Source: Novosphingobium meiothermophilum (GTDB taxonomy: Bacteria; Pseudomonadota; Alphaproteobacteria; Sphingomonadales; Sphingomonadaceae). From it: DNA of 64,000 nucleotides. The notes beneath the pieces are model-generated. The model saw only the letters and a list, made by a program, of their open reading frames with translations. It was not told the origin of the DNA and did not search any database. The first letter of the stretch is position 1. Each line of letters begins with the position of its first letter. Below are positions 48,524 through 58,071 of the stretch, in pieces. Location of the stretch: NCBI RefSeq assembly GCF_003171715.1, contig NZ_QGHL01000020.1:186001-250000 (forward strand). The letters run 5' to 3'. The translations under genes were made by a program, and so were the position numbers.

Positions 48524-48545
48524 GCCCCGGCACAGCGGCCGGGGC
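48524..48545 (-). terminator. Attenuator-like hairpin between rpmD and rplO
   Basis: A perfect 8-bp stem (GCCCCGGC/GCCGGGGC) with a 6-base loop, followed on the minus strand by TTTCTGCATGAGC. It closely matches the tail of the hairpin beyond rplO. Confidence 0.55.
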
Positions 48546-48574
48546 GTCCCTTGTGGTCACAGTGGAACCCGCGA

Positions 48575-48751
48575 TCAGTCGATCACGGCAACCATATGCG
48601 GCAGCTTGGCAATCGCGCCACGCACTTCGGGGGTGTCCTGCACCTCCACCACGCGGTGCATCTTGCCCAGACCAAGACCGATGAGGATCTTCTTCTGGCT
48701 TTCCGGGCGGCGGATCGGCGAACCGATCTGCTTGATCTTGATGGTAGCCAT
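48575..48751 (-). CDS. rpmD: 50S ribosomal protein L30
   Basis: A 58-residue L30 starting [28 protein letters not shown], with [18 protein letters not shown] and ending PHMVAVID. It lies six bases after rpsE, its usual neighbour. Confidence 0.95.
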   Translation of the reverse strand: MATIKIKQIGSPIRRPESQKKILIGLGLGKMHRVVEVQDTPEVRGAIAKLPHMVAVID

Positions 48752-48757
48752 GACCGA

Positions 48758-49468
48758 TTACTCCGCGATGGCTTCGGCAGCGGCTTCGGCTTCGCCCTGC
48801 GAAGCACCACCACGACCGAGCAGATCGGCAACCTTCTTTCCACGACGCTGAGCGACCGCCTTCGGCGAAGTCTGGTCGGTCAGCGCATCGAAGGTTGCGC
48901 GGATCATGTTGTAGGGGTTCGACGTGCCGACCGACTTTGTCACCACGTCAGAAACGCCGAGGCTTTCAAACACGGCGCGCATCGGGCCGCCGGCGATGAT
49001 ACCCGTCCCGGCAGGAGCCGAGCGCACATTCACCTTGCCCGCACCGAAACGGCCCTTGCCGTCGTGATGGAGCGTGCGGCCTTCCTTGAGCGGGACGCGC
49101 ACCATGGCGCGCTTGGCCGAAGCCGTCGCCTTGGTGATAGCCTCCGGCACCTCGCGGGCCTTGCCCTTGCCGAAGCCGACCCGACCCTTGCCATCACCGA
49201 CTACGACCAGAGCCGCAAAGCCGAAGCGCTTGCCGCCCTTTACGGTCTTGGAAACGCGGTTGATGTGCACGAGCTTCTCGATCAGCTCCTCACCGCCTTC
49301 TTCCTCGTTGTTGCCACGGCCGCGACGATCGTCGCGACGACCACGACCGCCGCGCTCACCGCCACGATCGTTCCCGCCGCGGCCGCGGCCACGACCGCGA
49401 CCTTCGCGCTGCTCGCCACCGGTCGATTCGACCGCAGCGACGCCTTCCAGGTTGGTTTCGTCAGCCAT
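48758..49468 (-). CDS. rpsE: 30S ribosomal protein S5 with RGG-rich N-terminal extension
   Basis: A 236-residue S5, about 70 residues longer than E. coli S5. The core is normal: [50 protein letters not shown] (first domain), then [39 protein letters not shown]. Before it come about 60 residues of Arg/Gly/Glu repeats ([34 protein letters not shown]). S5 ensures decoding accuracy. The extension resembles RGG RNA-binding tails and is known in sphingomonads; its role is unclear. Confidence 0.95.
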   Translation of the reverse strand: MADETNLEGVAAVESTGGEQREGRGRGRGRGGNDRGGERGGRGRRDDRRGRGNNEEEGGEELIEKLVHINRVSKTVKGGKRFGFAALVVVGDGKGRVGFGKGKAREVPEAITKATASAKRAMVRVPLKEGRTLHHDGKGRFGAGKVNVRSAPAGTGIIAGGPMRAVFESLGVSDVVTKSVGTSNPYNMIRATFDALTDQTSPKAVAQRRGKKVADLLGRGGASQGEAEAAAEAIAE

Positions 49469-49470
49469 TG

Positions 49471-49821
49471 TCAGAACTCCAGCCCGCCTTCGCGGGCAGC
49501 GTCAGCCAGCGCCTTGACGCGGCCATGGAAGAGGAACCCGCCGCGATCAAACACGACGGAGGTGATGCCGGCAGCCTTGGCCTTCTCGGCGATCTCGGTG
49601 CCGACCTTGGCAGCAGCATCGACATTCGCGCCGATCGACTTCTGCCCCTTGACCAGTGTCGAAGCCGCAGCCAGCGTGCGACCGGCGGCATCGTCGATGA
49701 TCTGCGCGTAGATGTGACGGCCGGAGCGATGCACCGACAAGCGAGGACGACCACCAGAGCGGGCCTTGAGCGCAGTGCGCACCCGGCGACGGCGGCGTTC
49801 GAAGAGAGAAAGCTTTGCCAT
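49471..49821 (-). CDS. rplR: 50S ribosomal protein L18
   Basis: A 116-residue 5S rRNA-binding protein. [55 protein letters not shown] is the standard N-terminus, and the C-terminus reads [28 protein letters not shown]. The start overlaps the rplF stop by one base. Confidence 0.96.
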   Translation of the reverse strand: MAKLSLFERRRRRVRTALKARSGGRPRLSVHRSGRHIYAQIIDDAAGRTLAAASTLVKGQKSIGANVDAAAKVGTEIAEKAKAAGITSVVFDRGGFLFHGRVKALADAAREGGLEF

Positions 49822-50354
49822 TACTTCTTCTTCCCTTCCTTGCGGAAGATAAACTCGCCGCGGTACTTGATACCCTTGCCCTTGTAGGGTTCGGGCTTGC
49901 GCCAGCGACGGATCTCGGCGGCAACCTGGCCAACCTTCTGCTTGTCGATACCGGAGATTTCCACCGTGGTGTTGTCCGGAGTCTTGATCTCGATGCCTTC
50001 GGGCACCGGGAAATCGACATCATGGCTATAACCAAGCTGCAGCTTGAGGTTCTTGCCCTGCGCGTTGGCACGATAGCCGACGCCGGTGATTTCAAGCACC
50101 TTCGTGTAACCCTGGGTCACGCCGGTCACGAGGTTATCTACCAGCGTGCGCTGCATGCCCCAGAACGCTCGCGCCGACTTGGTGTCGTTCGCGGGCTTCA
50201 CGAGAATGGTATCGCCTTCGACGGTGTAGCTGATCTCGTCACGCAACGTAAGCGTGAGCGTGCCCTTCGGCCCCTTCACGGTCAGCACGCCATCTGCGAT
50301 GTTCGCGGTGACGCCACTTGGGATCGTCACCGGCTTCTTGCCGATGCGGCTCAT
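49821..50354 (-). CDS. rplF: 50S ribosomal protein L6
   Basis: A 177-residue L6 starting [15 protein letters not shown], with [29 protein letters not shown] and ending [19 protein letters not shown]. It binds near the sarcin-ricin loop. It overlaps the rpsH stop by one base. Confidence 0.96.
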   Translation of the reverse strand: MSRIGKKPVTIPSGVTANIADGVLTVKGPKGTLTLTLRDEISYTVEGDTILVKPANDTKSARAFWGMQRTLVDNLVTGVTQGYTKVLEITGVGYRANAQGKNLKLQLGYSHDVDFPVPEGIEIKTPDNTTVEISGIDKQKVGQVAAEIRRWRKPEPYKGKGIKYRGEFIFRKEGKKK

Positions 50355-50749
50355 CAGAACACCTCCGCCAGCACTTCGCCACCGACGTTGGCAGCACGCG
50401 CTTCGGCATCCGAAAGCACGCCCTTCGGCGTCGAGACGATGGTGATGCCAAGGCCGTTGCGGATCACCGGAAGTTCCTTGGAACCCGAATAGACGCGGCG
50501 GCCAGGCTTGGAGACACGGGCAACGTGCTTGATCGCAGGCTGGCCCTCGAAATACTTCAGCTCGATGCGAAGCTGCGGATGAGAACCAGTGGTGTCCTCC
50601 GAGAAGCCACGGATGTATCCTTCACGCTGAAGGACTTCGAGCACGTGCGCACGCAGCTTGGAGGCGGGCGAAAGGACAGAGTCCTTCTTTGCCTGCTGCC
50701 CATTGCGGATGCGGGTGAGCATATCACCCAGGGGGTCGGTCATAGCCAT
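50354..50749 (-). CDS. rpsH: 30S ribosomal protein S8
   Basis: A 131-residue S8: [25 protein letters not shown], with [39 protein letters not shown] as the conserved C-terminal domain. S8 binds helix 21 of 16S rRNA and in E. coli also represses the spc operon by binding mRNA near rplE. No such site was identified here. Confidence 0.96.
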   Translation of the reverse strand: MAMTDPLGDMLTRIRNGQQAKKDSVLSPASKLRAHVLEVLQREGYIRGFSEDTTGSHPQLRIELKYFEGQPAIKHVARVSKPGRRVYSGSKELPVIRNGLGITIVSTPKGVLSDAEARAANVGGEVLAEVF

Positions 50750-50759
50750 CGGATGATCC

Positions 50760-51065
50760 TTACCAGCTCGACTTGGTCACGCCGGGGATAAGCCCCTTGT
50801 TGGCCAGATCGCGCAGTTCCACGCGGCACAGGCCAAACTTGCGGTAGTAACCGCGCGGGCGGCCGGTGGTGTTGCAGCGGTTGCGGACACGGGTCGGGTT
50901 CGCGTTGCGCGGAAGCTCTGCCATCTTGAGACGGGCAATGAGGCGCTCGGTTTCATCGAGCGATTCATCAGCCGCCGTGGCCTTCAGCGCAGCATACTTT
51001 GCCGCATACTTCTGAACGAGCTTCTTGCGCTTCTCGTTCTTGTTGATCGAACTCAGTTTCGCCAT
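50760..51065 (-). CDS. rpsN: 30S ribosomal protein S14
   Basis: A 101-residue S14 of the long, zinc-free type: the C-terminal block [41 protein letters not shown] has only two cysteines. It assembles late in the 30S head. Confidence 0.96.
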   Translation of the reverse strand: MAKLSSINKNEKRKKLVQKYAAKYAALKATAADESLDETERLIARLKMAELPRNANPTRVRNRCNTTGRPRGYYRKFGLCRVELRDLANKGLIPGVTKSSW

Positions 51066-51092
51066 GGACTTAAGCTCTTTCCTTGAACTGGC

Positions 51093-51674
51093 TCAGGCGG
51101 CCTGCTGCTGCTCGGCAGCATCCTGCGGGAACGGGAAACCGAACAGGCGAAGCAACTCGCGCGCTTCATCGTCGGTCTTGGCGGTGGTGGTGACGATGAT
51201 ATCCATCCCACGCACCTTCTCGATCTGGTCGTAGCTGATCTCCGGAAAGATGATCTGCTCCTTCAGACCCATCGCATAGTTGCCACGGCCGTCGAACGAC
51301 TTGGGGTTCAGCCCGCGGAAGTCCCGAATGCGCGGCATCGCGATCGTGATCAGACGATCGAGAAATTCATACATGCGCTCACGGCGCAGCGTCACCTTGC
51401 AGCCAATGGGCATGCCTTCACGCAGCTTGAACTGTGCGATCGACTTCTTCGCCTTGGTGATCACCGGCTTCTGGCCCGCGATCAGCTCCATTTCGGCAGC
51501 AGCAGTCGTGACCTTCTTCTTGTCCTGGCTCGCTTCGCCCACGCCCATGTTGAGCGTGATCTTCTCGATGCGCGGGATTTCCAGCGCATTCCTGTAGCCG
51601 AACTTGGCCTGCATCGCGGCAGCGATCTCGGCGTCATACTTCTTGCGCAGACGCGGAACGTACTTGTCAGCCAT
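51093..51674 (-). CDS. rplE: 50S ribosomal protein L5
   Basis: A 193-residue L5 from [26 protein letters not shown], with [38 protein letters not shown] and [20 protein letters not shown]. It binds 5S rRNA and the tRNA T-loop. Start 51674 was chosen by family; it overlaps the 3' end of rplX by eight bases. Confidence 0.96.
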   Translation of the reverse strand: MADKYVPRLRKKYDAEIAAAMQAKFGYRNALEIPRIEKITLNMGVGEASQDKKKVTTAAAEMELIAGQKPVITKAKKSIAQFKLREGMPIGCKVTLRRERMYEFLDRLITIAMPRIRDFRGLNPKSFDGRGNYAMGLKEQIIFPEISYDQIEKVRGMDIIVTTTAKTDDEARELLRLFGFPFPQDAAEQQQAA

Positions 51675-51984
51675 CGATCGTCTCCCCGGACTTGACGGCC
51701 ACCCGGACCTTCTTGCCGTCCTTGACCTCGAAGCGGACGCGGGTGGGCTTACCATCCTTGTCAGCAACCGAAACCTTCGAGATGTGCATCGGAGCCTCGA
51801 AGCGGTCGATGCCGCCCTGCGGGTTCTGCTGGCTGGGCTTGCGGTGACGGGCTGCGATGTTCACACCCTGCACGACAACCTTCTCATCCTTCGGCAGAAC
51901 CTGAAGGACAGTGCCGGTGCGGCCCTTGTCCTTGCCCGAACGAACGACGACCGTATCGCCCTTCTTGATCTTCGCGGCAGCCAT
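51667..51984 (-). CDS. rplX: 50S ribosomal protein L24
   Basis: A 105-residue L24: [42 protein letters not shown] is the KOW domain, then [26 protein letters not shown]. It initiates 50S assembly. The ATG at 51984 overlaps the rplN stop (TGATG). A GTG one codon earlier is also possible. Confidence 0.96.
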   Translation of the reverse strand: MAAAKIKKGDTVVVRSGKDKGRTGTVLQVLPKDEKVVVQGVNIAARHRKPSQQNPQGGIDRFEAPMHISKVSVADKDGKPTRVRFEVKDGKKVRVAVKSGETIDG

Positions 51985-52352
51985 CACAGCACCTCCGGAG
52001 CGAGCGAGATGATCTTCATGAAGCCCTTGGCGCGCAGTTCACGCACCACGGGGCCGAAGATACGCGTGCCGATCGGCTCTTCGTTCTTGCCGACGAGCAC
52101 GGCAGCATTGCTGTCGAAGCGGATGACCGAACCGTCGGTGCGGCGGACGTCCTTCTTGGTGCGCACGATGACGGCACGGTGCACGTCGCCCTTCTTGACG
52201 CGCGCGCGCGGCTGCGCTTCCTTCACCGACACCACGATGATGTCGCCGACGCTTGCGAACCGGCGCTTCGAGCCACCCAGCACCTTGATGCACTGGACGC
52301 GCTTTGCGCCGCTGTTGTCCGCCACGTCGAGATTGGATTGCATCTGGATCAT
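51984..52352 (-). CDS. rplN: 50S ribosomal protein L14
   Basis: A 122-residue L14: [46 protein letters not shown], with [18 protein letters not shown] and [11 protein letters not shown]. It contacts L19 and 16S rRNA at the intersubunit bridge. A 115-bp gap separates it from rpsQ, the usual S10/spc boundary, which may hold a promoter. Confidence 0.96.
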   Translation of the reverse strand: MIQMQSNLDVADNSGAKRVQCIKVLGGSKRRFASVGDIIVVSVKEAQPRARVKKGDVHRAVIVRTKKDVRRTDGSVIRFDSNAAVLVGKNEEPIGTRIFGPVVRELRAKGFMKIISLAPEVL

Positions 52353-52467
52353 TGATCCGGTTCCTTCTCACTGGCTTGCCGAAACCAGTCCGGCAGTTCC
52401 AAAACAGTAGCCGGGGCCGCTACACGACTTGGGCCGTGAAGCAACCCCAAACTTCGTGAAGCGTCGA

Positions 52468-52737
52468 TCAGACGTCCGCTTCGAGAGCGGCGCCCTTGCC
52501 GGCAGTGACGCGGTCGATGACCTTCCACGTCTTCAGCTTCGAGATCGGCGCAGTCTCCTCGATGCGCACGGTCTCTCCGGTCTTGTAGGCATTAGCCTCG
52601 TCGTGGGCGTGATACTTCTTCGAGCGGCGGATGATCTTCCCGTAGAGCGGGTGCTTCACCTTGCGCTCGACCTTCACGACCACGGTCTTGTCGGTCTTGT
52701 CAGACACCACGGTGCCGATAAGGATACGCTTGGGCAT
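52468..52737 (-). CDS. rpsQ: 30S ribosomal protein S17
   Basis: An 89-residue S17 from [69 protein letters not shown]. It is the last gene of the S10 block. Start 52737 was picked by homology; the longer frame overlaps rpmC. Confidence 0.96.
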   Translation of the reverse strand: MPKRILIGTVVSDKTDKTVVVKVERKVKHPLYGKIIRRSKKYHAHDEANAYKTGETVRIEETAPISKLKTWKVIDRVTAGKGAALEADV

Positions 52738-52747
52738 ACTTTCGTCC

Positions 52748-52951
52748 TTACGCCTGGGCCGACTGAGAACGCTCAGTCTGCAGCGTCTTGATGCGCGCGA
52801 TGTCGCGACGGACCTCCTTGATGCGCGCGGGGCGCTCAAGCTGGTTCGTCGCAGCCTGGAAGCGCAGGTTGAACTGCTCGCGCTTCAGCTCGGCGAGTTC
52901 AGCGCTCAGCTGGTCGTCGCTCTTGGCGCGAAGGTCTTCGATCTTGGCCAT
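52748..52951 (-). CDS. rpmC: 50S ribosomal protein L29
   Basis: A 67-residue L29 ([57 protein letters not shown]), a helical hairpin at the tunnel exit near the SRP and trigger-factor site. Start 52951 omits six unrelated upstream codons. Confidence 0.95.
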   Translation of the reverse strand: MAKIEDLRAKSDDQLSAELAELKREQFNLRFQAATNQLERPARIKEVRRDIARIKTLQTERSQSAQA

Positions 52952-52965
52952 CATTCGACTCCCAA

Positions 52966-53400
52966 TCACTCGCCGCCAAGGTGCGAGGTATCACCCAGGC
53001 GGGCGACGACCTTCGTCTTGATCGGCAGCTTCATCGCGGCGCGGCTGAAAGCCTCGGCCGCCAGCGGGCCGGGGACGCCGTCCAGTTCGAACAGGATGCG
53101 GCCCGGCTTGACGCGGGCTGCCCAGTATTCGATCGAACCCTTGCCCTTGCCCTGACGGACTTCGGCGGGCTTCTTCGACACAGGAACATCCGGGAACACA
53201 CGGATCCACAGACGCCCCTGACGGCGAATGTGGCGCGTGATCGCGCGGCGGGCGGCTTCGATCTGACGAGCGGTAACGCGCTCCGGCTCAAGGGCCTTCA
53301 GGCCGTAGGAGCCGAAGTTGAGGTCCGTGCCACCCTTGGCAACGCCGTGGATGCGGCCCTTGAAGGCCTTGCGGAACTTGGTCTTCTTCGGTTGCAGCAT
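52966..53400 (-). CDS. rplP: 50S ribosomal protein L16
   Basis: A 144-residue L16: [89 protein letters not shown]. It helps position the A-site tRNA acceptor. Confidence 0.96.
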   Translation of the reverse strand: MLQPKKTKFRKAFKGRIHGVAKGGTDLNFGSYGLKALEPERVTARQIEAARRAITRHIRRQGRLWIRVFPDVPVSKKPAEVRQGKGKGSIEYWAARVKPGRILFELDGVPGPLAAEAFSRAAMKLPIKTKVVARLGDTSHLGGE

Positions 53401-53424
53401 GGTGCTTCTCTCTACCCTTCAGGC

Positions 53425-54120
53425 TCAGCGTGCCGGACGGACGCCGGAAGTCTGCGCTTCCATCATCAGTCGGTCCTGCGCCATCGGATCATGACCGAGG
53501 ATCTCACCTTTGAAGATCCAGGTCTTGATGCCGATCACGCCATAGGCGGTGTGGGCTTCGGCTTCCGCGTAGTCGATGTTCGCGCGCAGCGTGTGCAGCG
53601 GAACACGGCCTTCGCGATACCATTCGACGCGCGCGATTTCAGCGCCACCAAGGCGCCCACCACACGTGATCTTGATGCCTTCGGCACCAAGGCGAAGCGC
53701 GGACTGCACCGCACGCTTCATCGCACGACGGAAAGCAACGCGACGAACGAGCTGGTCCGCGATCCCCTGAGCGACAAGCTTCGCATCGATTTCCGGCTTG
53801 CGGATTTCGACGATGTTCAGCTTGACGTCGCTGCCGGTCATCGTGGCAAGCTTCGAACGCAACTTTTCGATATCTGCACCCTTCTTGCCGATGATGACGC
53901 CCGGACGGGCGGCATAGATCGACACGCGGCACAGCTTCGCGGGACGCTCGATCACCACCTTCGAAATCGCTGCCTGAGGCAGGTTCTCGACGATATACTT
54001 ACGGATCTCAAGGTCTTCCTTGAGCATCTGCGCGTAGTTGCGACCTTCCGCATACCAGCGGCTGTCCCAGGTCCGGTTGATCTGCAGGCGCAGACCGATG
54101 GGGTTCGACTTGTGACCCAT
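53425..54120 (-). CDS. rpsC: 30S ribosomal protein S3
   Basis: A 231-residue S3: [43 protein letters not shown], a KH domain with [17 protein letters not shown], then [44 protein letters not shown]. It lines the mRNA entry pore. It starts two bases after the rplV stop. Confidence 0.96.
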   Translation of the reverse strand: MGHKSNPIGLRLQINRTWDSRWYAEGRNYAQMLKEDLEIRKYIVENLPQAAISKVVIERPAKLCRVSIYAARPGVIIGKKGADIEKLRSKLATMTGSDVKLNIVEIRKPEIDAKLVAQGIADQLVRRVAFRRAMKRAVQSALRLGAEGIKITCGGRLGGAEIARVEWYREGRVPLHTLRANIDYAEAEAHTAYGVIGIKTWIFKGEILGHDPMAQDRLMMEAQTSGVRPAR

Positions 54121-54122
54121 GA

Positions 54123-54500
54123 TCAGGCCTCCTCAACTTCGCGGACCACGATCCGCAGCCGCGAAAACGGCTTCAGGATGCGGGTCGACTTGCCGCGACC
54201 ACGGGTGTGGAAGCGCTTCATGGTGATCGATTTGCCGACCGAGGCTTCGGCCACGACCAGCGCATCGACGTCGAGGTTGTGGTTGTTCTCGGCATTGGCG
54301 ATCGCAGACGCGAGCACCTTGCGCGCATCAACCGCCATCGCCTTCTTCGAGAAGGCAAGGATGTTCATCGCCTCTTCCGCGCGCTTGCCACGGATAAGTC
54401 CAGCAACGAGGTTCAGCTTCTGCGCCGAACCACGGATCTGCGTGCCAACCGACAGCGCTTCCTTGTCGCCAACGCGACGGGGTGCCTTAGGCTTGCTCAT
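54123..54500 (-). CDS. rplV: 50S ribosomal protein L22
   Basis: A 125-residue L22: [85 protein letters not shown]. The long hairpin loop reaches into the exit tunnel. The start overlaps the rpsS stop by one base. Confidence 0.96.
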   Translation of the reverse strand: MSKPKAPRRVGDKEALSVGTQIRGSAQKLNLVAGLIRGKRAEEAMNILAFSKKAMAVDARKVLASAIANAENNHNLDVDALVVAEASVGKSITMKRFHTRGRGKSTRILKPFSRLRIVVREVEEA

Positions 54501-54778
54501 CAGCGCTTGCCCTTCTTGTCAGCGGCGTGGCCAGGGAACGTGCGCGTGGGCGCAAACTCGCCAAGCTTGTGGCCGACCATCTCTTCCGAGACGGAAACGG
54601 GAATGAACTTGTGTCCGTTGTAGACGTTGAACGTCAGGCCAACGAACTGCGGAATGATGGTCGAACGACGCGACCAGGTCTTGATCGGGCCAGCGCGCGA
54701 CCCTGCATCGTGAGCGGCTTCCGCCTTCTTCAGCAGATGCAGGTCGACGAAGGGGCCCTTCCAGACGGAACGTGCCAT
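54500..54778 (-). CDS. rpsS: 30S ribosomal protein S19
   Basis: A 92-residue S19: [24 protein letters not shown]...[61 protein letters not shown]. It forms the head-to-50S bridge with S13 (not encoded in this window). Confidence 0.96.
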   Translation of the reverse strand: MARSVWKGPFVDLHLLKKAEAAHDAGSRAGPIKTWSRRSTIIPQFVGLTFNVYNGHKFIPVSVSEEMVGHKLGEFAPTRTFPGHAADKKGKR

Positions 54779-54784
54779 GTGGTC

Positions 54785-55621
54785 TTACCTCTTCTTCTTC
54801 GCGTGGCGCGAACGGATGATCATCTTGTCCGTCGCCTTGTTGTGACGGGTGCGGGCGCCCTTGGTCGGCTTGCCCCACGGCGTCACAGGATGACGGCCAC
54901 CCGAAGTCCGGCCTTCACCACCGCCGTGCGGGTGGTCAACCGGGTTCTTGGCAACACCGCGCGTCAGCGGACGGCGGCCGAGCCAACGGTTGCGCCCCGC
55001 CTTGGCAAGATTGGTGTTCGCGTTGTCGGGGTTCGAAACCGCACCCACGGTGCCCATGCAGTCACCGCGCAGATAACGCTGTTCGCCAGAGTTCAGGCGC
55101 ACGATCACCATGCCGCGGTCACGACCGACGAGCTGAACATAGGTTCCAGCCGAACGAGCGATCTGCCCACCCTTACCCGGCTTCATCTCCACATTGTGGA
55201 TGATCGTGCCGACCGGCATCTGCGACAGCAGCATTGCGTTACCCGGCTTCACGTCGGTTTTTTCACCAGCGACCACCACATCGCCGACAGCAAGACGCTG
55301 GGGCGCAATGATGTAGGCCTGCTCACCGTCTTCATACTTGATGAGTGCGATGAATGCCGTGCGATTCGGATCATATTCCAGACGCTCGACCGTTGCAGGC
55401 ATGTCCCACTTGCGACGCTTGAAGTCGATGAAGCGATACTTCTGCTTGTGCCCACCCGCGATACCGCGCGAAGTCACATGACCCTTGTTGTTACGACCGC
55501 CGGTCTTGGTCTTGCCTTCGGTCAGCGCCTTGACGGGCTTTCCCTTCCACAGCGACGACTTGTCGACGAGGATCAGGCCGCGCCGGGCGGGGCTGGTCGG
55601 ATTATAGCTCTTGAGTGCCAT
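54785..55621 (-). CDS. rplB: 50S ribosomal protein L2
   Basis: A 278-residue L2: [22 protein letters not shown], the OB and SH3-like domains with [33 protein letters not shown], and the peptidyl-transferase loop [29 protein letters not shown] containing the conserved histidine. It is needed for subunit association. Confidence 0.97.
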   Translation of the reverse strand: MALKSYNPTSPARRGLILVDKSSLWKGKPVKALTEGKTKTGGRNNKGHVTSRGIAGGHKQKYRFIDFKRRKWDMPATVERLEYDPNRTAFIALIKYEDGEQAYIIAPQRLAVGDVVVAGEKTDVKPGNAMLLSQMPVGTIIHNVEMKPGKGGQIARSAGTYVQLVGRDRGMVIVRLNSGEQRYLRGDCMGTVGAVSNPDNANTNLAKAGRNRWLGRRPLTRGVAKNPVDHPHGGGEGRTSGGRHPVTPWGKPTKGARTRHNKATDKMIIRSRHAKKKR

Positions 55622-55630
55622 GGTCTAGCC

Positions 55631-55933
55631 TCAGATCCCGCTGGTGACGTCGATCGACTGGCCAGCAGCCAGGGTCACGACAGCCTTCTTGACGTCGGTG
55701 CGCTTGTAGGGCTTGCCCTTCCAGCGCTTGGTTTTGCCCTTCTGCGTCAGGGTGTTCACCTTCGTGACCTTGACGTTGAACAGGGCTTCGACCGCGGCCT
55801 TTATCTCAGGCTTGGTCGCCTTGTCGGCAACCTTGAAGACCACGGCGTTGTTCTCGCTCAGCAGCGTTGCCTTCTCCGTGATGTGGGGAGCCACAATCAC
55901 GTCGTAGTGACGCGTATCGATTGCGTTAGCCAT
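55631..55933 (-). CDS. rplW: 50S ribosomal protein L23
   Basis: A 100-residue L23: [84 protein letters not shown]. It is the tunnel-exit docking site for trigger factor and SRP. The start overlaps the rplD stop by one base. Confidence 0.96.
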   Translation of the reverse strand: MANAIDTRHYDVIVAPHITEKATLLSENNAVVFKVADKATKPEIKAAVEALFNVKVTKVNTLTQKGKTKRWKGKPYKRTDVKKAVVTLAAGQSIDVTSGI

Positions 55934-56571
55934 CAGTTAGTCCCTCCCGGAAGGGCGAAACGCGCCTCCAGCTTTTCGACCGCAGCGCGTGTGAGCACCA
56001 GCGTGTCATGCTTCAGGATGTCGTAAACGTTGGCACCGATGGCAGGCAGCACATTGACACCGATGATGTTGCGTGCCGCCTTGGCAAAGTTGTCGTTCAC
56101 GGCTTCACCGTCGATCACGAGAACCTTCTTGCCCCAGTTGGCCTTGGCCAGCTGACCGGCAAGCACCTTGGTCTTGGCATCGACATCAAGCGAGTCGACA
56201 ACCACGAGACCCGACTTGGCCTTCGACGAAAGAGCCATCTTGAGGCCGAGAGCGCGGACCTTCTTGTTCAGCGAGATGTTGAACTCACGAACGCGGGGGC
56301 CGTGAGCCTTGCCGCCACCGATGAACACGGGAGCCTTGCGATCGCCGTGACGCGCCGTGCCGCCGCCCTTCTGGCGACCGAACTTCTTGCCGGTGCGGGC
56401 AACATCCGAACGCTCGCGCGCCTTGCGGGCGATGCCGCGACGATTCTCCAACTGCCAGGTGACGACGCGATGCAGGATGTCCGCCCGCGGTTCGAGACCG
56501 AACACGTCATCCGACAGTTCCACTTCGCCCTTGGCGGCAGTGCCATCGAGATTGAGGACCTGAACCTTCAC
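55933..56571 (-). CDS. rplD: 50S ribosomal protein L4
   Basis: A 212-residue L4: [25 protein letters not shown], tunnel loop [34 protein letters not shown] (near residue 60-90), then [16 protein letters not shown] and [31 protein letters not shown]. In E. coli L4 represses the S10 operon by binding its leader. Structured leader sequence is present here upstream of both rpsJ and rplC. Confidence 0.96.
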   Translation of the reverse strand: MKVQVLNLDGTAAKGEVELSDDVFGLEPRADILHRVVTWQLENRRGIARKARERSDVARTGKKFGRQKGGGTARHGDRKAPVFIGGGKAHGPRVREFNISLNKKVRALGLKMALSSKAKSGLVVVDSLDVDAKTKVLAGQLAKANWGKKVLVIDGEAVNDNFAKAARNIIGVNVLPAIGANVYDILKHDTLVLTRAAVEKLEARFALPGGTN

Positions 56572-56574
56572 GAC

Positions 56575-57330
56575 TTAGCCCTCCTGACCTTCGGTGGCTT
56601 CGACAGCCGCAATGTCTGCGGGGGTGTCGGCAGCAGCCGAGTCATTGCTGTTTGCGGCCTGCTTGAGGCCTGCGGGATAGGGCGCGTCAGCATGGCGCGA
56701 AACCTTGACCGCGTCACGCACGAGCAGCCACGCGTTCTTCGAACCGGGCACTGAGCCCTTCACAAAGATAAGGCCACGCTCGTCATCGGTGCGGACGACT
56801 TCGAGGTTCTGCTGCGTGCGCTGACGATCACCCATGTGGCCAGCCATCTTCTTGTTCTTGAAGACGCGGCCGGGATCCTGACGGTTGCCAGTCGAACCGT
56901 GAGCACGATGCGAGATCGAAACGCCGTGCGTGGCACGCATACCGCCGAAGCCCCAGCGCTTCATGGCGCCCTGGAAACCCTTGCCCTGAGTCTTGCCGGT
57001 AATGTCGACATACTGGCCGGGAACGAAGTGCGAAGCGGCGATGGTGGAGCCGACATCGAGCAGCGCATCTTCCGAAACGCGAAACTCGGCGACTTCCATC
57101 TTCAGCGGGACTTCCGCCTTGGCGAAGTGCTCACGCTGCGGCTTGGCAACGTTCTTCTGCTTGGCTTCGCCAGCACCCAGCTGGACCGCAACGTAACCGT
57201 CACGCTCCTCGGTGCGAACCGAAACCACCTGGCAATTTTCAAGCGACAGGACAGTGACCGGCACGTGCCGACCATCTTCCTGGAAAAGGCGGGTCATCCC
57301 CACCTTCTTCGCGATCACGCCGGTGCGCAT
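56575..57330 (-). CDS. rplC: 50S ribosomal protein L3
   Basis: A 251-residue L3 from [46 protein letters not shown], with [67 protein letters not shown]. The C-terminal 35 residues are an Ala/Asp/Glu-rich tail ([23 protein letters not shown]) beyond the usual core. It has a TAGGAG Shine-Dalgarno. A 260-bp structured gap separates it from rpsJ. Confidence 0.96.
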   Translation of the reverse strand: MRTGVIAKKVGMTRLFQEDGRHVPVTVLSLENCQVVSVRTEERDGYVAVQLGAGEAKQKNVAKPQREHFAKAEVPLKMEVAEFRVSEDALLDVGSTIAASHFVPGQYVDITGKTQGKGFQGAMKRWGFGGMRATHGVSISHRAHGSTGNRQDPGRVFKNKKMAGHMGDRQRTQQNLEVVRTDDERGLIFVKGSVPGSKNAWLLVRDAVKVSRHADAPYPAGLKQAANSNDSAAADTPADIAAVEATEGQEG

Positions 57331-57350
57331 GATCCATACTCCTAACAGAG

Positions 57351-57416
57351 GCCTGCCGGGCCCATCCCGACAGGCGTGTTCAGCCCGTATGTGAAGCATG
57401 CCCCGACCGGGCTGAA
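57351..57416 (-). promoter_or_regulatory. Two hairpins in the rpsJ-rplC intergenic leader
   Basis: On the coding (minus) strand, TTCAGCCCG...CGGGCTGAA (57416-57379) is followed by GCCTGTCGGG-atggg-CCCGGCAGGC (57375-57351). Both are strong stems, and the second ends 20 bases before the rplC start. The gap of 260 bp (57331-57590) is far longer than other gaps in the cluster and could hold a promoter or a regulatory leader. No small gene was recognised in it. Confidence 0.45.
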
Positions 57417-57590
57417 TGCCACTGCCTCGACAGTAGCGATCGGGGGACGCTTTCCCGGCCTTGCCATTGCTGGCGGCGCCGGAGGTATCCCTTTGTCGCG
57501 GCGAAAAATCTGTTTCGCCAAACCGGCACGAAGGACCGGAAGGATATTTGGGATCCGCTGATCCGAAACCTGTGTCGTCAGGCCAGCCGT

Positions 57591-57902
57591 TCAGGCCAGC
57601 TTGATCTCGACATTGACGCCAGCCGCAAGGTCCAGCTTCATGAGCGCGTCGACCGTCGCCGCATTGGGCTGCACGATGTCGAGCAAACGCTTGTAGGTGC
57701 GAACCTCGAACTGCTCACGCGACTTCTTGTCGATGTGCGGGCCGCGGTTGACGCAGAACTTCTCGATGCGCGTCGGGAGCGGAATGGGGCCCCGGATCAG
57801 CGCGCCGGTGCGACGGGCGGTGTCCGCGATTTCTCCAGTGGCCTGGTCAAGAACACGATGATCAAAGGCCTTGAGGCGAATGCGGATATTCTGGGCTTCC
57901 AT
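57591..57902 (-). CDS. rpsJ: 30S ribosomal protein S10
   Basis: A 103-residue S10/Nus[104 protein letters not shown]. It works in the 30S head and, with NusB, in antitermination. It is the first gene of the S10 block, downstream of an attenuator-like hairpin. Confidence 0.97.
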   Translation of the reverse strand: MEAQNIRIRLKAFDHRVLDQATGEIADTARRTGALIRGPIPLPTRIEKFCVNRGPHIDKKSREQFEVRTYKRLLDIVQPNAATVDALMKLDLAAGVNVEIKLA

Positions 57903-57931
57903 GTCCGTTTACCGATGCGAAAGAGCAAAAC

Positions 57932-58000
57932 AAAAAATGTCAGTCGGCCTGCCCTCTACCCCACCCCACTTTGCGAAGTCCGGGGAGAGCGGGCCGACTG
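57932..58000 (-). terminator. Attenuator-like hairpin with T6 upstream of rpsJ
   Basis: CAGTCGGCC and GGCCGACTG pair over a 42-base loop and are followed on the minus strand by ACATTTTTTG, 30 bases before the rpsJ ATG. It lies beyond the tuf terminator, so it looks like a second stop or an S10-operon attenuator. Confidence 0.5.
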
Positions 58001-58020
58001 CCAAAATGCGATCAGTCCGT

Positions 58021-58059
58021 AAAAACCGACCGGCGGGAAGAGCGAATCTCCCCGCCGGT
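58021..58059 (-). terminator. Terminator of the str operon after tuf
   Basis: ACCGGCGGG and CCCGCCGGT form a 9-bp stem extended by AGA/TCT. On the minus strand the stem is followed by CGGTTTTTAC. It lies 12 bp past the tuf stop. Confidence 0.75.
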
Positions 58060-58071
58060 GCGCGGCCTATA

